From IMG/VR virus record IMGVR_UViG_3300048538_000024, positions 1 through 36,964 of that record: a DNA stretch of 36,964 nt; one strand, given 5' to 3'. Position numbers and translations under genes: made by a program. Source of the stretch: a virus. This document shows, piece after piece, positions 16,783 through 22,640 of this stretch (position 1 is the first letter of the stretch; the number at the start of each line of letters is the position of its first letter). The notes beneath the pieces were generated by a model, which saw only the letters and a list, made by a program, of their open reading frames with translations, did no database searches and was not told where the DNA came from.

Positions 16783-16874
16783 CACATCCACCCCATGCTA
16801 ACGCCAAAGATCCAGCCCAACACCACCGCAGCAATCGCCGCAGTGATGATGATGTCTTGTACCCAATTAGTCAT
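16782..16874 (-). CDS. 30-residue single-pass membrane microprotein
   Basis: ATG 16874 to TGA 16782-16784. A short polar start, MTNWVQD, is followed by a hydrophobic helix of about 20 residues (IIITAAIAAVVLGWIFGVSM) and a GWM end. The start lies inside the end of the upstream gene (8-base overlap) and the stop shares TGATG with the next ATG. Both junctions match the packing of the neighbouring genes, which is the main evidence that it is real. It probably inserts in the inner membrane. Function unknown. Confidence 0.55.
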   Translation of the reverse strand: MTNWVQDIIITAAIAAVVLGWIFGVSMGWM

Positions 16875-17133
16875 TGATAACTCCATAGCTACGACATAGC
16901 TGGTTGCGCGTTGGAGCGTGTTTGATGCTTTTAACGATTTCTACGATCTCATCATATGTGCCATACAGATAGGCAGATTTAAGCCGTGCGTTATGCATAC
17001 TAACGTCATAATCGGTTGGGCCTGTGTTGCAGTCACAAGCCTCTGTTATGGTCACACTGTCATCAAACGAGTTGTGCTGGTGTGAGTAGCTGATAAGGCC
17101 CGTGCCTTTACATTGTTTGCAATTGTAGCTCAT
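16867..17133 (-). CDS. Small zinc-ribbon-like protein
   Basis: 88 residues from ATG 17133, with AAGGAG nine bases upstream. Upstream in-frame ATGs to 17166 are less well placed. Cys5-x2-Cys8 in YNCKQCKGTG and Cys33-x-Cys35 in EACDCNTG form a plausible zinc-binding module of the DnaJ zinc-finger kind. A helix (YDEIVEIVKSIKHAPTRNQLC) follows. It is the first gene of the unit read from the promoter at 17162-17189. Confidence 0.55.
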   Translation of the reverse strand: MSYNCKQCKGTGLISYSHQHNSFDDSVTITEACDCNTGPTDYDVSMHNARLKSAYLYGTYDEIVEIVKSIKHAPTRNQLCRSYGVIND

Positions 17134-17161
17134 GGTGTTCTCCTTGTTGACCATGTTTGAC

Positions 17162-17189
17162 ATCATACACGTTACAGCCTACGCATCAA
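17162..17189 (-). promoter_or_regulatory. Leftward early promoter A
   Basis: On the - strand, TTGATG (17184-17189), 16 bases, then TATGAT (17162-17167): four and five of six consensus matches. The predicted start leaves about a 22-base leader with AAGGAG before ATG 17133. The core shares TTGA-N3-GTAGGC-N2-TAA with promoter B at 18068-18096. Confidence 0.6.
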
Positions 17190-17190
17190 G

Positions 17191-17231
17191 AAAAAAAGTT
17201 TGCTAAAAACCATTTTAGGTAAATAGCAAAC
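17191..17231 (-). terminator. Intrinsic terminator of the leftward 17271-18039 unit
   Basis: On the - strand, GTTTGCTA (17224-17231) pairs with TAGCAAAC (17198-17205). Inside are a second ACC/GGT pairing and a TAAAAT loop, and seven T's follow (17191-17197). It lies 40 bases after the end of the 17271-17699 gene and just upstream of promoter A, so it separates two leftward transcription units. Confidence 0.75.
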
Positions 17232-17270
17232 TCTTGGGTATAAACTGCTGTCAGTTATTGCCTTGACAGA

Positions 17271-17699
17271 TTATGAGACTTGATCGGCCACCTCATCCAG
17301 CCGGTTCATTAACACTGCCAGAGCAACGCCTAGATCCTTGAAGGATGCTTTCTCAGCACATTCGCGGATAGTATCCCAGCGGTGCGGGTGGCTGTCTGGG
17401 TTCTGCCGTGACAAGCGCACATCGCCATCAGGGCCGTGGCTCATCTTAAATTTTAAAGGGGCATCTGGAAAGCTGTCTAGGGGATTGCCGCCCATCATAT
17501 CGGAAAGCTGGTTATCGTCTGGCTTACGGCCAAGAGCATTAAATGAGCCAACTTGATTTTCATTGAGGAATGCCAGCAAGCTTGGCTTGTCGGTTGGAAC
17601 CTCTCGCTGAAAATAACTGCCGGTTCTTATGCCAAATTTTTTATTTGCATCAGCTTGTGTACCGGCCCATTCGCCTTTTTTGTTTGTATAAAGTTTCAT
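17271..17699 (-). CDS. Early protein of unknown function
   Basis: 142 residues with AGGAGAACG before the ATG. The N-terminus MKLYTNKKGEWAGTQADANKKFG looks like a small beta-hairpin domain. The middle is loop-rich (KMSHGPDGDVRLSRQNPDSHPHRW) and the C-terminus is a helical segment (KDLGVALAVLMNRLDEVADQV). No domain is recognised. It is the second gene of a two-gene leftward unit (17743-18039 first), with a GGGGC-CGTA-GCCCC hairpin at 17723-17736 between them. Confidence 0.6.
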   Translation of the reverse strand: MKLYTNKKGEWAGTQADANKKFGIRTGSYFQREVPTDKPSLLAFLNENQVGSFNALGRKPDDNQLSDMMGGNPLDSFPDAPLKFKMSHGPDGDVRLSRQNPDSHPHRWDTIRECAEKASFKDLGVALAVLMNRLDEVADQVS

Positions 17700-17742
17700 A
17701 GCGTTCTCCTGTCGCTGTAGTGGGGGCCGTAGCCCCTGTTGA

Positions 17743-18039
17743 TTAAAGCGTCATAGACGCGACTTGCGCCGCTACGATAAATGGGTTTTCGCCTTGGCGC
17801 TCAATGCCGTTGTTCTCGCACCAAAACCCGCCTTCGCAGTCATTTTTGACAGTAAACAATGGGCAATCCCAATCGTCTGCATGTACAACGTAATCTGTGA
17901 TTTTTTCGCCATCAAAATCATATTCGCGGGCTTCAAGCTCAAAGTTGTAACCGTGAAATTCAAAGCAATTGTTTTTAACAAAAATAGTTGCTTCTTCGCC
18001 TGACCAGTTTTCTTTGTTGAAAGTGTACATGCCGTTCAT
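17743..18039 (-). CDS. Small acidic early protein, unknown
   Basis: 98 residues, acidic and beta-rich (EEATIFVKNNCFEFHGYNFELEAREYDFDG), with four cysteines. The ATG has AAGGAGAAC in front and lies about 30 bases downstream of promoter B. It is the first gene of its unit, a position often occupied by host-takeover proteins, but no family is recognised. Confidence 0.6.
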   Translation of the reverse strand: MNGMYTFNKENWSGEEATIFVKNNCFEFHGYNFELEAREYDFDGEKITDYVVHADDWDCPLFTVKNDCEGGFWCENNGIERQGENPFIVAAQVASMTL

Positions 18040-18067
18040 TTGGGTTCTCCTTGTTGTCTATACATGA

Positions 18068-18096
18068 TAGATAGTAGCTTATGGCCTACAGTTCAA
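18068..18096 (-). promoter_or_regulatory. Leftward early promoter B with shared operator-like core
   Basis: On the - strand, TTGAAC (18091-18096), 17 bases, then TATCTA (18068-18073). The spacer contains GTAGGC and CATAAGCTAC. The latter ten bases are identical to a block in the regulator intergenic region (21046-21055), suggesting a common regulator. It faces away from the rightward promoter at 18104. Confidence 0.5.
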
Positions 18097-18103
18097 GGGG
18101 GGG

Positions 18104-18131
18104 TAGACAAATAAATTAAAAAAAATATTAT
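18104..18131 (+). promoter_or_regulatory. Rightward promoter of the RusA gene, leaderless geometry
   Basis: TAGACA (18104-18109), a 16-base A-rich spacer and TATTAT (18126-18131): five of six matches in each box. Only six bases separate the -10 from the ATG at 18138 and no Shine-Dalgarno is present, so the transcript probably begins at the start codon. Confidence 0.6.
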
Positions 18132-18137
18132 CCAGCT

Positions 18138-18563
18138 ATGAATAAAGTTGAGATCCAAGTGTCAGGACAGCCCCAAGGAAAGGGTAGGCCACGCTTTACG
18201 CGCACTGGTCATACTTACACCCCGCCCAAGACAAAAGAATATGAGGCTCGCATTCAAGCAGCAGCATGGTCAGCTATGAAGCAGCATGGCCTAGAGCCGA
18301 CAGACAGGCCGGTACACGTTGATCTAGTGGCTTTTATGGACATACCCAAGTCATGGCCCAAGATGAAACGCCTAGAGGCTGAATATGGAGCCATACGGCA
18401 TATGAGCAAGCCTGATCTGGATAACATTGTTAAGGCTGCTCTGGACGGGATTGTTGGGAAGGTAGTGCTGGATGACAAACAGGTTCACAGCATCAGAGCC
18501 AGAAAAGTGTATTGTCATCCTGAACGGGGGCCAGTTCTCTATATTTCGGTTGAATGGGAATAA
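18138..18563 (+). CDS. rusA: RusA family Holliday junction resolvase
   Basis: 141 residues, against about 120 for E. coli RusA. It cuts four-way junctions as a dimer using Mg2+. The N-terminal VSGQPQGKGRPRFTRTGHTYT is the usual basic RusA entry. The KPDLDNIVKAALDGIVG segment carries Asp93 and Asp95, and LDDKQV supplies the third acid (Asp112 or 113). It is the only + strand gene within the leftward early module, with its own promoter. Its last 25 bases overlap the end of the opposing gene at 18539. It would resolve junctions made by the annealing protein or during concatemer formation. Confidence 0.93.
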   Translation: MNKVEIQVSGQPQGKGRPRFTRTGHTYTPPKTKEYEARIQAAAWSAMKQHGLEPTDRPVHVDLVAFMDIPKSWPKMKRLEAEYGAIRHMSKPDLDNIVKAALDGIVGKVVLDDKQVHSIRARKVYCHPERGPVLYISVEWE

Positions 18564-18865
18564 CTGTAATCTGGCCCATAAGTTTCGCGCCAAAGTTTCG
18601 GTTCACGATGGAGCGCGATTTTGGATGTGTCAAAAAGACCCTGATGGTGGCCTTCGCATAGCGGGATACAACTTGTATCTGGGCGCTTCTCAGTGCCGTG
18701 ACGATCATGGATCGGGTGATGGGCTTGAGTAGCGCTTTGCTGCGCCTCTCCAAACCGCTCACAGACGCAGCACGGCTGCTCCCTAACCCAGCGCAGAAAC
18801 TTCACGCTTTTTTTGTCTTTGGGTTCTTTAAGGCCAAGCGGTGGTTTGTTTGCTAAGTTTGTCAC
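18539..18865 (-). CDS. HNH-like nuclease (DUF968/Ref-like)
   Basis: 108 residues using GTG 18865, which has GAGGA eight bases upstream. A TTG at 18880 would directly follow the previous stop without a ribosome site. Cys32/Cys33/Cys35 in PCCVC, His49-His50 in QAHHPIHDR, and Cys66-x3-Cys70-x2-His73-His74 in CIPLCEGHH form an HNH or zinc-finger core as in DUF968 and Ref-type phage nucleases. It probably acts in recombination or replication together with SSB and the annealing protein upstream. It converges on the RusA gene with a 25-base overlap. Confidence 0.75.
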   Translation of the reverse strand: MTNLANKPPLGLKEPKDKKSVKFLRWVREQPCCVCERFGEAQQSATQAHHPIHDRHGTEKRPDTSCIPLCEGHHQGLFDTSKIALHREPKLWRETYGPDYSYSHSTEI

Positions 18866-18882
18866 CTCAATTTTCCTCAAAC

Positions 18883-19092
18883 TTATTCAAATGACATCCA
18901 ATATTCTTTAATGCGTTTGCCATTTTCAAGCTTTATAAACTGGCTATCAATAACCACGCCTTGCTCTTTCAAATCTAAAATACGGCGCGGCAATGACCAG
19001 CAACCAAACTTATCTAAAGCCACCATACCTGTGATTGAATTGCCAGCCTCTAAGTAGCCTTTGATCGCCTTTGTTTGACTTTCCATATCCAT
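18883..19092 (-). CDS. Winged helix-turn-helix protein (HTH_39-like)
   Basis: 69 residues. The pattern TKAIKGYLEAGNSITGMVALDKFGCWSLPRRILDLKEQGVVI is the short helix-turn-helix domain found in many phage replication regions, followed by a wing (FIKLENGKRIKEYWMS). The ATG overlaps the preceding stop (TAATG) and has AGGAG upstream. It probably binds DNA. Target unknown. Confidence 0.75.
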   Translation of the reverse strand: MDMESQTKAIKGYLEAGNSITGMVALDKFGCWSLPRRILDLKEQGVVIDSQFIKLENGKRIKEYWMSFE

Positions 19093-19493
19093 TATAAACT
19101 CTCCTTTAAGAGTGGGTCATATCCGATTGCATCTGACAGCTTTTCCATAGCTGCCTCAAAGTATTTCATAAAATCTTGCTGGCTCATCTGGTCAAACGAA
19201 ATGCTGTTTGGAATACGCATAAATTCTTCAGCCATTTCATTGTATTTCATTGAGTAATAACCACACGCAAATTTTAGTTCATCGTGCAGATGTTTTTCCG
19301 TGGGCCATTTGCCAGTGTCTTTGCATACGTTGCGCAGCGCCGCCCAATAGAGATTGTGATGCGGGTTGGATCTCTTTCCGGTAGATGTCAGGTTAAAAAC
19401 TTGACCATCAGCAAAATCTTCCATGCGCTGGGCATCGTATTGGGAAACGGGCAATAGCTGACTGTTTTTCAATTGCATTTGCAGCTTTGTCAT
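19092..19493 (-). CDS. DUF1367-like or NinB-like recombination-region protein
   Basis: 133 residues. The middle (GKRSNPHHNLYWAALRNVCKDTGKWPTEKHLHDELKFACGYY) resembles the DUF1367 layout, in which a G-x-RS(N)-H--YWA-L segment leads to a helical C-terminus. The family sits in recombination cassettes of many phages and its function is not settled. It lies between the annealing/SSB genes and the HTH and HNH genes. The start shares ATGA with a 21-codon frame upstream. Confidence 0.6.
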   Translation of the reverse strand: MTKLQMQLKNSQLLPVSQYDAQRMEDFADGQVFNLTSTGKRSNPHHNLYWAALRNVCKDTGKWPTEKHLHDELKFACGYYSMKYNEMAEEFMRIPNSISFDQMSQQDFMKYFEAAMEKLSDAIGYDPLLKESL

Positions 19494-19555
19494 TTTTGCC
19501 TCTTTTGTTGTGTGGGGGATTTACAGAACCCTTCCCCCTGAGGGCACTCCGACAT
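19490..19555 (-). CDS. Possible 21-residue minigene
   Basis: An ATG at 19555 opens 21 codons (MSECPQGEGFCKSPTQQKRQK) that end in TGA overlapping the next ATG (ATGA at 19490-19493). A GTG at 19576 would add seven residues. Coupling of this kind is typical here, but the ribosome site is weak. It could be a leader peptide. The rest of 19556-19599 holds nothing I recognise. Confidence 0.3.
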   Translation of the reverse strand: MSECPQGEGFCKSPTQQKRQK

Positions 19556-19599
19556 GGGCAGCTTGTAACCACCCACCAAGTCTGTTCCATTAAACCTAA

Positions 19600-19815
19600 T
19601 TAAGCACTTGCCCGCCAAACTCTGATTTTGTCACCTTCTGATTTGCTGACTAATTTTACATCTAAGAGTTTTGCAGCGTGCCATATAGAACTTCTTTCAC
19701 GCTCATCATTTACTAAAATGCTGTGACCTTTTTTCATTTTGACCAATACACTGCGCCACAGTCCTTTAGTTCTCTCATTTGGCATTGGAATTTTCTTATC
19801 GATAGTAATTTCCAT
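19600..19815 (-). CDS. Small basic early protein, unknown
   Basis: 71 residues from ATG 19815, which has AGGAG seven bases upstream. The in-frame ATG at 19884 lies inside the SSB gene. Residues 10-50 (MPNERTKGLWRSVLVKMKKGHSILVNDERERSSIWHAAKLL) suggest a strand-turn-helix DNA-binding fold like the phage proteins that modify host transcription. The C-terminus (VSKSEGDKIRVWRAS) is a beta-hairpin. Function is not known. Confidence 0.6.
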   Translation of the reverse strand: MEITIDKKIPMPNERTKGLWRSVLVKMKKGHSILVNDERERSSIWHAAKLLDVKLVSKSEGDKIRVWRASA

Positions 19816-19864
19816 AGTTTTCTCCTGACACATGGTTTCGGGGCAAGCCCCAGCTTGATCCGCT

Positions 19865-20221
19865 TTAAAACGGAATTTGATCATCGTGAATATTATTAGA
19901 TTGCGGCGCTTGATGTTCAGTGTGCCTTACCGGCTCCACAGATCGCCCACCAAACAGCTTAACCTCTGATGGCCTGACACCTAAGAAGGTCTTGCCGTTG
20001 TACTCACGGGTCTTTAAATCGCCTGTCACAGCCACTTGCGTACCTTTGGTTAAATACTGCGCTACCTGTGTGCGGTTGTAAGATACATCAAAAAACATCA
20101 CGCCTTTGTTTTCTCCCCATCCATCATCAACTGCGACAGAAAAGGTGACAAATCCCCCTTTGTCGTTCTGACGAACCTCACTGTCTTTGGTGAGACGCCC
20201 AACGATAGTAATTGCTTTCAT
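19865..20221 (-). CDS. ssb: Single-stranded DNA-binding protein
   Basis: 118 residues. An OB-fold runs from residue 1 to about 90: MKAITIVGRLTKDSEVRQ, FVTFSVAVDDGW, MFFDVSYNRTQVAQYLTKGTQVAVTGDL and NGKTFLGVRPSEVKL. A short disordered linker leads to the acidic tip DDQIPF, which in bacterial SSBs recruits replication and repair partners. The ATG overlaps the stop of the annealing protein gene (ATGA), so the two are probably made in step. It coats ssDNA during replication and annealing. Confidence 0.92.
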   Translation of the reverse strand: MKAITIVGRLTKDSEVRQNDKGGFVTFSVAVDDGWGENKGVMFFDVSYNRTQVAQYLTKGTQVAVTGDLKTREYNGKTFLGVRPSEVKLFGGRSVEPVRHTEHQAPQSNNIHDDQIPF

Positions 20222-20826
20222 ATTCCTAGCTCCAATTTTCGGTTGTTGTTTGCAACAAAAAGCAAGTCATATTGATTTGACGTTAGCCCTGTGCTGTTAA
20301 TGAGCTTTTTAAACTTTGGCTCAAACTTCTCAAAAGCTGACGCGGTGCAGTTTTTGTAAAATTCTATAGATGCATCTACTCTAGCATCAATGCCCAATTC
20401 CATTGCTGGATTAGACTGTTCAGCGTGTGCTGCTTCCTTGCGAGAGATGCCATCCATCTCATTAGATGATGCATATTGCCCGCCATGCATACCCATACTG
20501 GCAAGCGCCCGCCCGATAGCAGAAGTCTCGCAAACCTCTACAGCAGACGTTTTGGTAATATGTGATGATCCGCGTATTTCTTCAGCAAGACCTGATCCAA
20601 CCACAAAACCATCCTTGTCAGCAATCAAAGCCCGCACAATAACCGTCTTGCCATCGTTATGCACAATCTCAGTCGTGATACCGTAGTCACCGCCAAATGA
20701 CATGCGGAATGCCTCTACACGCTTGGCAACCTCTGTGTATTGCTTGCCGCCGCGCTGTTTTACACCGTGCGACTTATTAAGCTCAGCAACAAGATCCATT
20801 GCTTGGTGAAATTTATTAGCTTGCAT
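20218..20826 (-). CDS. Single-strand annealing recombinase (Sak3/ERF/Rad52-like)
   Basis: 202 residues. The conserved block at about 91-120, TKTSAVEVCETSAIGRALAS followed by GMHGGQYASSNE, and the upstream KQYTEVAKRVEAFRMSFGGDYGI with GKTVIVRALIADKDG, fit phage single-strand annealing proteins. These pair complementary ssDNA ends, usually with SSB, during recombination and concatemer formation. The C-terminal 60 residues form a helical tail. AAGGAG precedes the ATG. The exact superfamily (Sak3, ERF or Rad52) cannot be decided by eye. Confidence 0.8.
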   Translation of the reverse strand: MQANKFHQAMDLVAELNKSHGVKQRGGKQYTEVAKRVEAFRMSFGGDYGITTEIVHNDGKTVIVRALIADKDGFVVGSGLAEEIRGSSHITKTSAVEVCETSAIGRALASMGMHGGQYASSNEMDGISRKEAAHAEQSNPAMELGIDARVDASIEFYKNCTASAFEKFEPKFKKLINSTGLTSNQYDLLFVANNNRKLELGI

Positions 20827-21001
20827 AGCCAGCGATCTCCTTAGTCAAATCATGGTGAAAGTTTGCAGCTTTAACGCCTGTCTCTACAGCCTTAATCATG
20901 CGGCTTACAGTATGCGTTGAGATGTTTTCTTTTACAGCCATCTCAATCATAGCTTTTACGATAGCAGCTTGTATTTCTGCTGGTGTTGGATGTTTATGCA
21001 T
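20816..21001 (-). CDS. Small helical early protein, unknown
   Basis: 61 residues, first gene of the leftward recombination unit. It is all-helical (AEIQAAIVKAMIEMAVKENI, HTVSRMIKAVETGVKAANFHHDLTKEI). Part of it (ENISTHTVSRMIKAVETG) could be a helix-turn-helix. Its start lies 24 bases from the dyad of the regulator intergenic region. Its end overlaps the annealing protein gene by 11 bases. Confidence 0.55.
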   Translation of the reverse strand: MHKHPTPAEIQAAIVKAMIEMAVKENISTHTVSRMIKAVETGVKAANFHHDLTKEIAGYAS

Positions 21002-21025
21002 TTTGTACCCCTACTTGCATTTTGT

Positions 21026-21063
21026 GGGTTGTGTCTATCAGCGATGTAGCTTATGCACAACCC
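21026..21063. promoter_or_regulatory. Dyad operator candidate in the divergent regulator region
   Basis: GGGTTGTG (21026-21033) and CACAACCC (21056-21063) form a perfect inverted repeat with 22 bases between them, half-site starts being 30 bases apart (three helical turns). The spacer contains GTAGCTTATG (21046-21055), present identically at promoter B (18074-18083). The dyad sits between the leftward recombination unit and the rightward Cro/CI-like gene, as expected for an autoregulated operator. Confidence 0.55.
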
Positions 21064-21088
21064 CATAATTGTTTATGGAGTGAAAAAA

Positions 21089-21274
21089 ATGGAAGTTAGT
21101 ACAATGTACCGCCTTGATAAGATCCAGCAGATGCTTGGTGATCGTCAGGTGCAAGCCATAGCCGATGCTACTGGATTATCGCGCTGGACTATATACAATG
21201 TGCGTAAGGGCGTTGGCAAAATACGCTACGAAACCGTAGAGCGTTTGTCAGATTATTTTGAGCGCCAGAAATAA
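21089..21274 (+). CDS. Cro/CI-like helix-turn-helix regulator
   Basis: 61 residues from ATG 21089, with GGAG eight bases upstream. An in-frame ATG at 21053 falls in the dyad operator. Residues 19-41 (RQVQAIADATGLSRWTIYNVRKG) are a clear helix-turn-helix and the C-terminus (RYETVERLSDYFERQK) is the typical following helix. The size fits a Cro-like dimer. It faces the leftward recombination unit across the dyad and lies just upstream of the replication gene, so it probably regulates early transcription both ways. There is no integrase, so lysogeny is not implied. Confidence 0.8.
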   Translation: MEVSTMYRLDKIQQMLGDRQVQAIADATGLSRWTIYNVRKGVGKIRYETVERLSDYFERQK

Positions 21275-21276
21275 TA

Positions 21277-21306
21277 GAACCGCCAGCTTGGTCATGCTGA
21301 CGGTTC
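21277..21306 (+). terminator. Hairpin after the regulator gene
   Basis: GAACCGCCAGC (21277-21287) pairs with GCTGACGGTTC (21296-21306) with one mismatch and an 8-base loop, three bases after the regulator stop. There is no T-run. It could attenuate transcription into the replication gene. The remainder to 21381 holds two direct TTGGA repeats (from 21323 and 21335), a weak TACACT -10 near 21348 and the AAAGGGG ribosome site of the next gene. Confidence 0.4.
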
Positions 21307-21381
21307 GTAGGGGTAAACAGTGTTGGAGAACACATTGGAACTCCTGATACACTATAGGAACAAAAAAATAAAGGGGTTACG

Positions 21382-22062
21382 ATGTCAAATCACACTTTCA
21401 ATCCAGCAATTGCTTGCGCTGTAGGCGTCAACGCTGCTGTCATTTATCAGAACATTTTATTCTGGACAGAGAAGAATGCAGCAAACAATCGTCATAAGCA
21501 TGAGGGCGCTTACTGGACATATAACAGCATCTCAGCGTTTGAGCAGTTGTTCCCATATCTATCGGCAAAGCAGATTAGAACAGCACTGGCTGCGCTTGAG
21601 AATGCCGGTCTTATTATCTCTGGTTCGTTCAATAAATCAGGTTACGATAGGACTAAGTGGTACTGCCCCACAGGGCAAGTCGACTTGCCCCACAGGGCAA
21701 ATGGATTGGCCCCAGAGGGCGAACCTATACCAGATAATAAACCAGTTAATAAACAAAGTAATAATATTAGAGATATTTTATCTACTTGGTTGATGGATGA
21801 AGAAGCTGCTGACAGTTTCATTGCATATCGCAAATCTATCAAGAAACCGCTCACAGCAACGGCTGCTAAAAGATTGTCTGAGAAATTAAGGTGGATCTTC
21901 GTCGGTGGTGGTGAGCCATCTGATGCCTTGGCTATGTGCGAAGAGAAAGGGTGGCAGAGCATAGAGGTTGAATGGTTCTTCAAATCACTTCATGGTGAGA
22001 AATCTGATAGCTACAAAAAAGCTATGACAAATATTGAGCAAGCAAGACGGGAGACAGTATAA
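21382..22062 (+). CDS. Replication initiator / replisome organiser (lambda O-like role)
   Basis: 226 residues. The N-terminal domain (1-93) is FNPAIACAVGVNAAVIYQNI, then EGAYWTYNSISAFEQLFPYL and SAKQIRTALAALENAGLIIS. It is the winged helix typical of phage replication proteins that bind origin iterons. A low-complexity linker (95-127) is encoded by the iterons and AT-rich tract. The C-terminal domain (SFIAYRKSIKKPLTATAAKRL, DALAMCEEKGWQSIEVEWFF) resembles DnaD/replisome-organiser tails that bind the host helicase loader or helicase. It is likely to start replication on host machinery. The next gene overlaps by one base. Confidence 0.8.
   Translation: MSNHTFNPAIACAVGVNAAVIYQNILFWTEKNAANNRHKHEGAYWTYNSISAFEQLFPYLSAKQIRTALAALENAGLIISGSFNKSGYDRTKWYCPTGQVDLPHRANGLAPEGEPIPDNKPVNKQSNNIRDILSTWLMDEEAADSFIAYRKSIKKPLTATAAKRLSEKLRWIFVGGGEPSDALAMCEEKGWQSIEVEWFFKSLHGEKSDSYKKAMTNIEQARRETV
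21664..21723. repeat. Three iterons, 22-bp period, inside the replication gene
   Basis: Copies start at 21665, 21687 and 21709. The first two read TGCCCCACAGGGCAA with no mismatch, and copy 2 is the palindrome TTGCCC-CACA-GGGCAA. The third is GCCCCAGAGGGCGA. The 22-bp period is two helical turns. Since 22 is not a multiple of three, each copy is read in a different frame, so conservation acts on DNA rather than on protein. Confidence 0.85.
21664..21780. other. Candidate origin of replication (iterons plus AT-rich tract)
   Basis: The iterons are followed by 50 bases (21731-21780) with only nine G or C. This is the iteron-then-unwinding-element order of the lambda origin, also inside the initiator gene. 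The strong GC-to-AT change is local and lies in the interdomain linker. Function is inferred from layout. Confidence 0.7.
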
Positions 22063-22550
22063 TGGATTATGGTCAAAGAGTAGAAATGATTAAGCGGCAT
22101 CTCGCAGCAATGTTAAGCAGCTATGCCATCCCTAGCCATTTACGCAGTAGCGAGACAGCGCAGCAGGATGAGATTGATGTAACGGCTAAAGCTCTAAACC
22201 AGCTTTTCCCAAACGAGACTACGCCAGATCACCTATCAGGTACGTTTGAACGCGCAGCGCTAAAGATTAAGGCTGCTCACACTTCCCGCTCATGGCCTAA
22301 AGCTTCTGACATAGCGGCGGCCATTAAGAGTTGCTTTGATAAAGCCAGTGGCCGTGACGTTGCCTCTGGGCCTTGGAAGCCCGACACTTACAAGATCAAT
22401 GCTGATAGAATTAAACGCGGCGAGCCTGTCGGTGATAATTGGGTCAATGGTAAGATGGGCGAAGCACTGGTAGAGCGAGGGCTTGTGACCGATCAGGATC
22501 TACTGCCGTACCGCGAGGCAATAGGTTTTGCAAAACGCTTTGAGGCGTGA
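22062..22550 (+). CDS. Replication-associated protein, unknown
   Basis: 162 residues, starting in a one-base overlap with the initiator. It is helical (RVEMIKRHLAAMLSSYAIPSHL, ETAQQDEIDVTAKALNQLF) with a later WPKASDIAAAIKSCFDKASG and NWVNGKMGEALVERGLVTDQDL. Genes in this position often encode helicase-loading partners, but no P-loop or known motif is visible, so the role is open. It is the last gene before the terminator at 22592. Confidence 0.55.
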   Translation: MDYGQRVEMIKRHLAAMLSSYAIPSHLRSSETAQQDEIDVTAKALNQLFPNETTPDHLSGTFERAALKIKAAHTSRSWPKASDIAAAIKSCFDKASGRDVASGPWKPDTYKINADRIKRGEPVGDNWVNGKMGEALVERGLVTDQDLLPYREAIGFAKRFEA

Positions 22551-22591
22551 TAGACTTTTAATTGGGCGTCTTACCCTCAATCTGCTCAACT

Positions 22592-22640
22592 CCCCCCTCT
22601 GGCTAGGTTACGCACTGCAACGAGGGGGGTCTTTTCTTTT
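22592..22640 (+). terminator. Intrinsic terminator between replication and packaging genes
   Basis: CCCCCCTC (22592-22599) pairs with GAGGGGGG (22622-22629), followed by TCTTTTCTTTT. It ends the replication unit. The 56 bases from here to 22696 contain AT-rich TACTATACAC and CATATAG that could hold the promoter of the late operon, plus the ribosome site AAGGACGG. No precise -35 is convincing. Confidence 0.8.

Noticed and set aside
19408-19590. 60-codon - strand frame upstream of the DUF1367-like gene
   Set aside because: It overlaps the DUF1367-like gene in another frame by 86 bases. A shorter frame ending in ATGA with that gene is the better candidate in this gap.
21089-21274. Evidence for a temperate phage from the Cro/CI-like gene
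   Set aside because: No integrase, excisionase, attachment site or partition gene was found, and virulent phages also carry such regulators.
21328-21341. Alphaproteobacterial LexA box GAAC-N-GAAC before the replication gene
   Set aside because: The two GAAC elements are separated by six bases, whereas the known box has seven. Direct TTGGA repeats explain the pattern as well.
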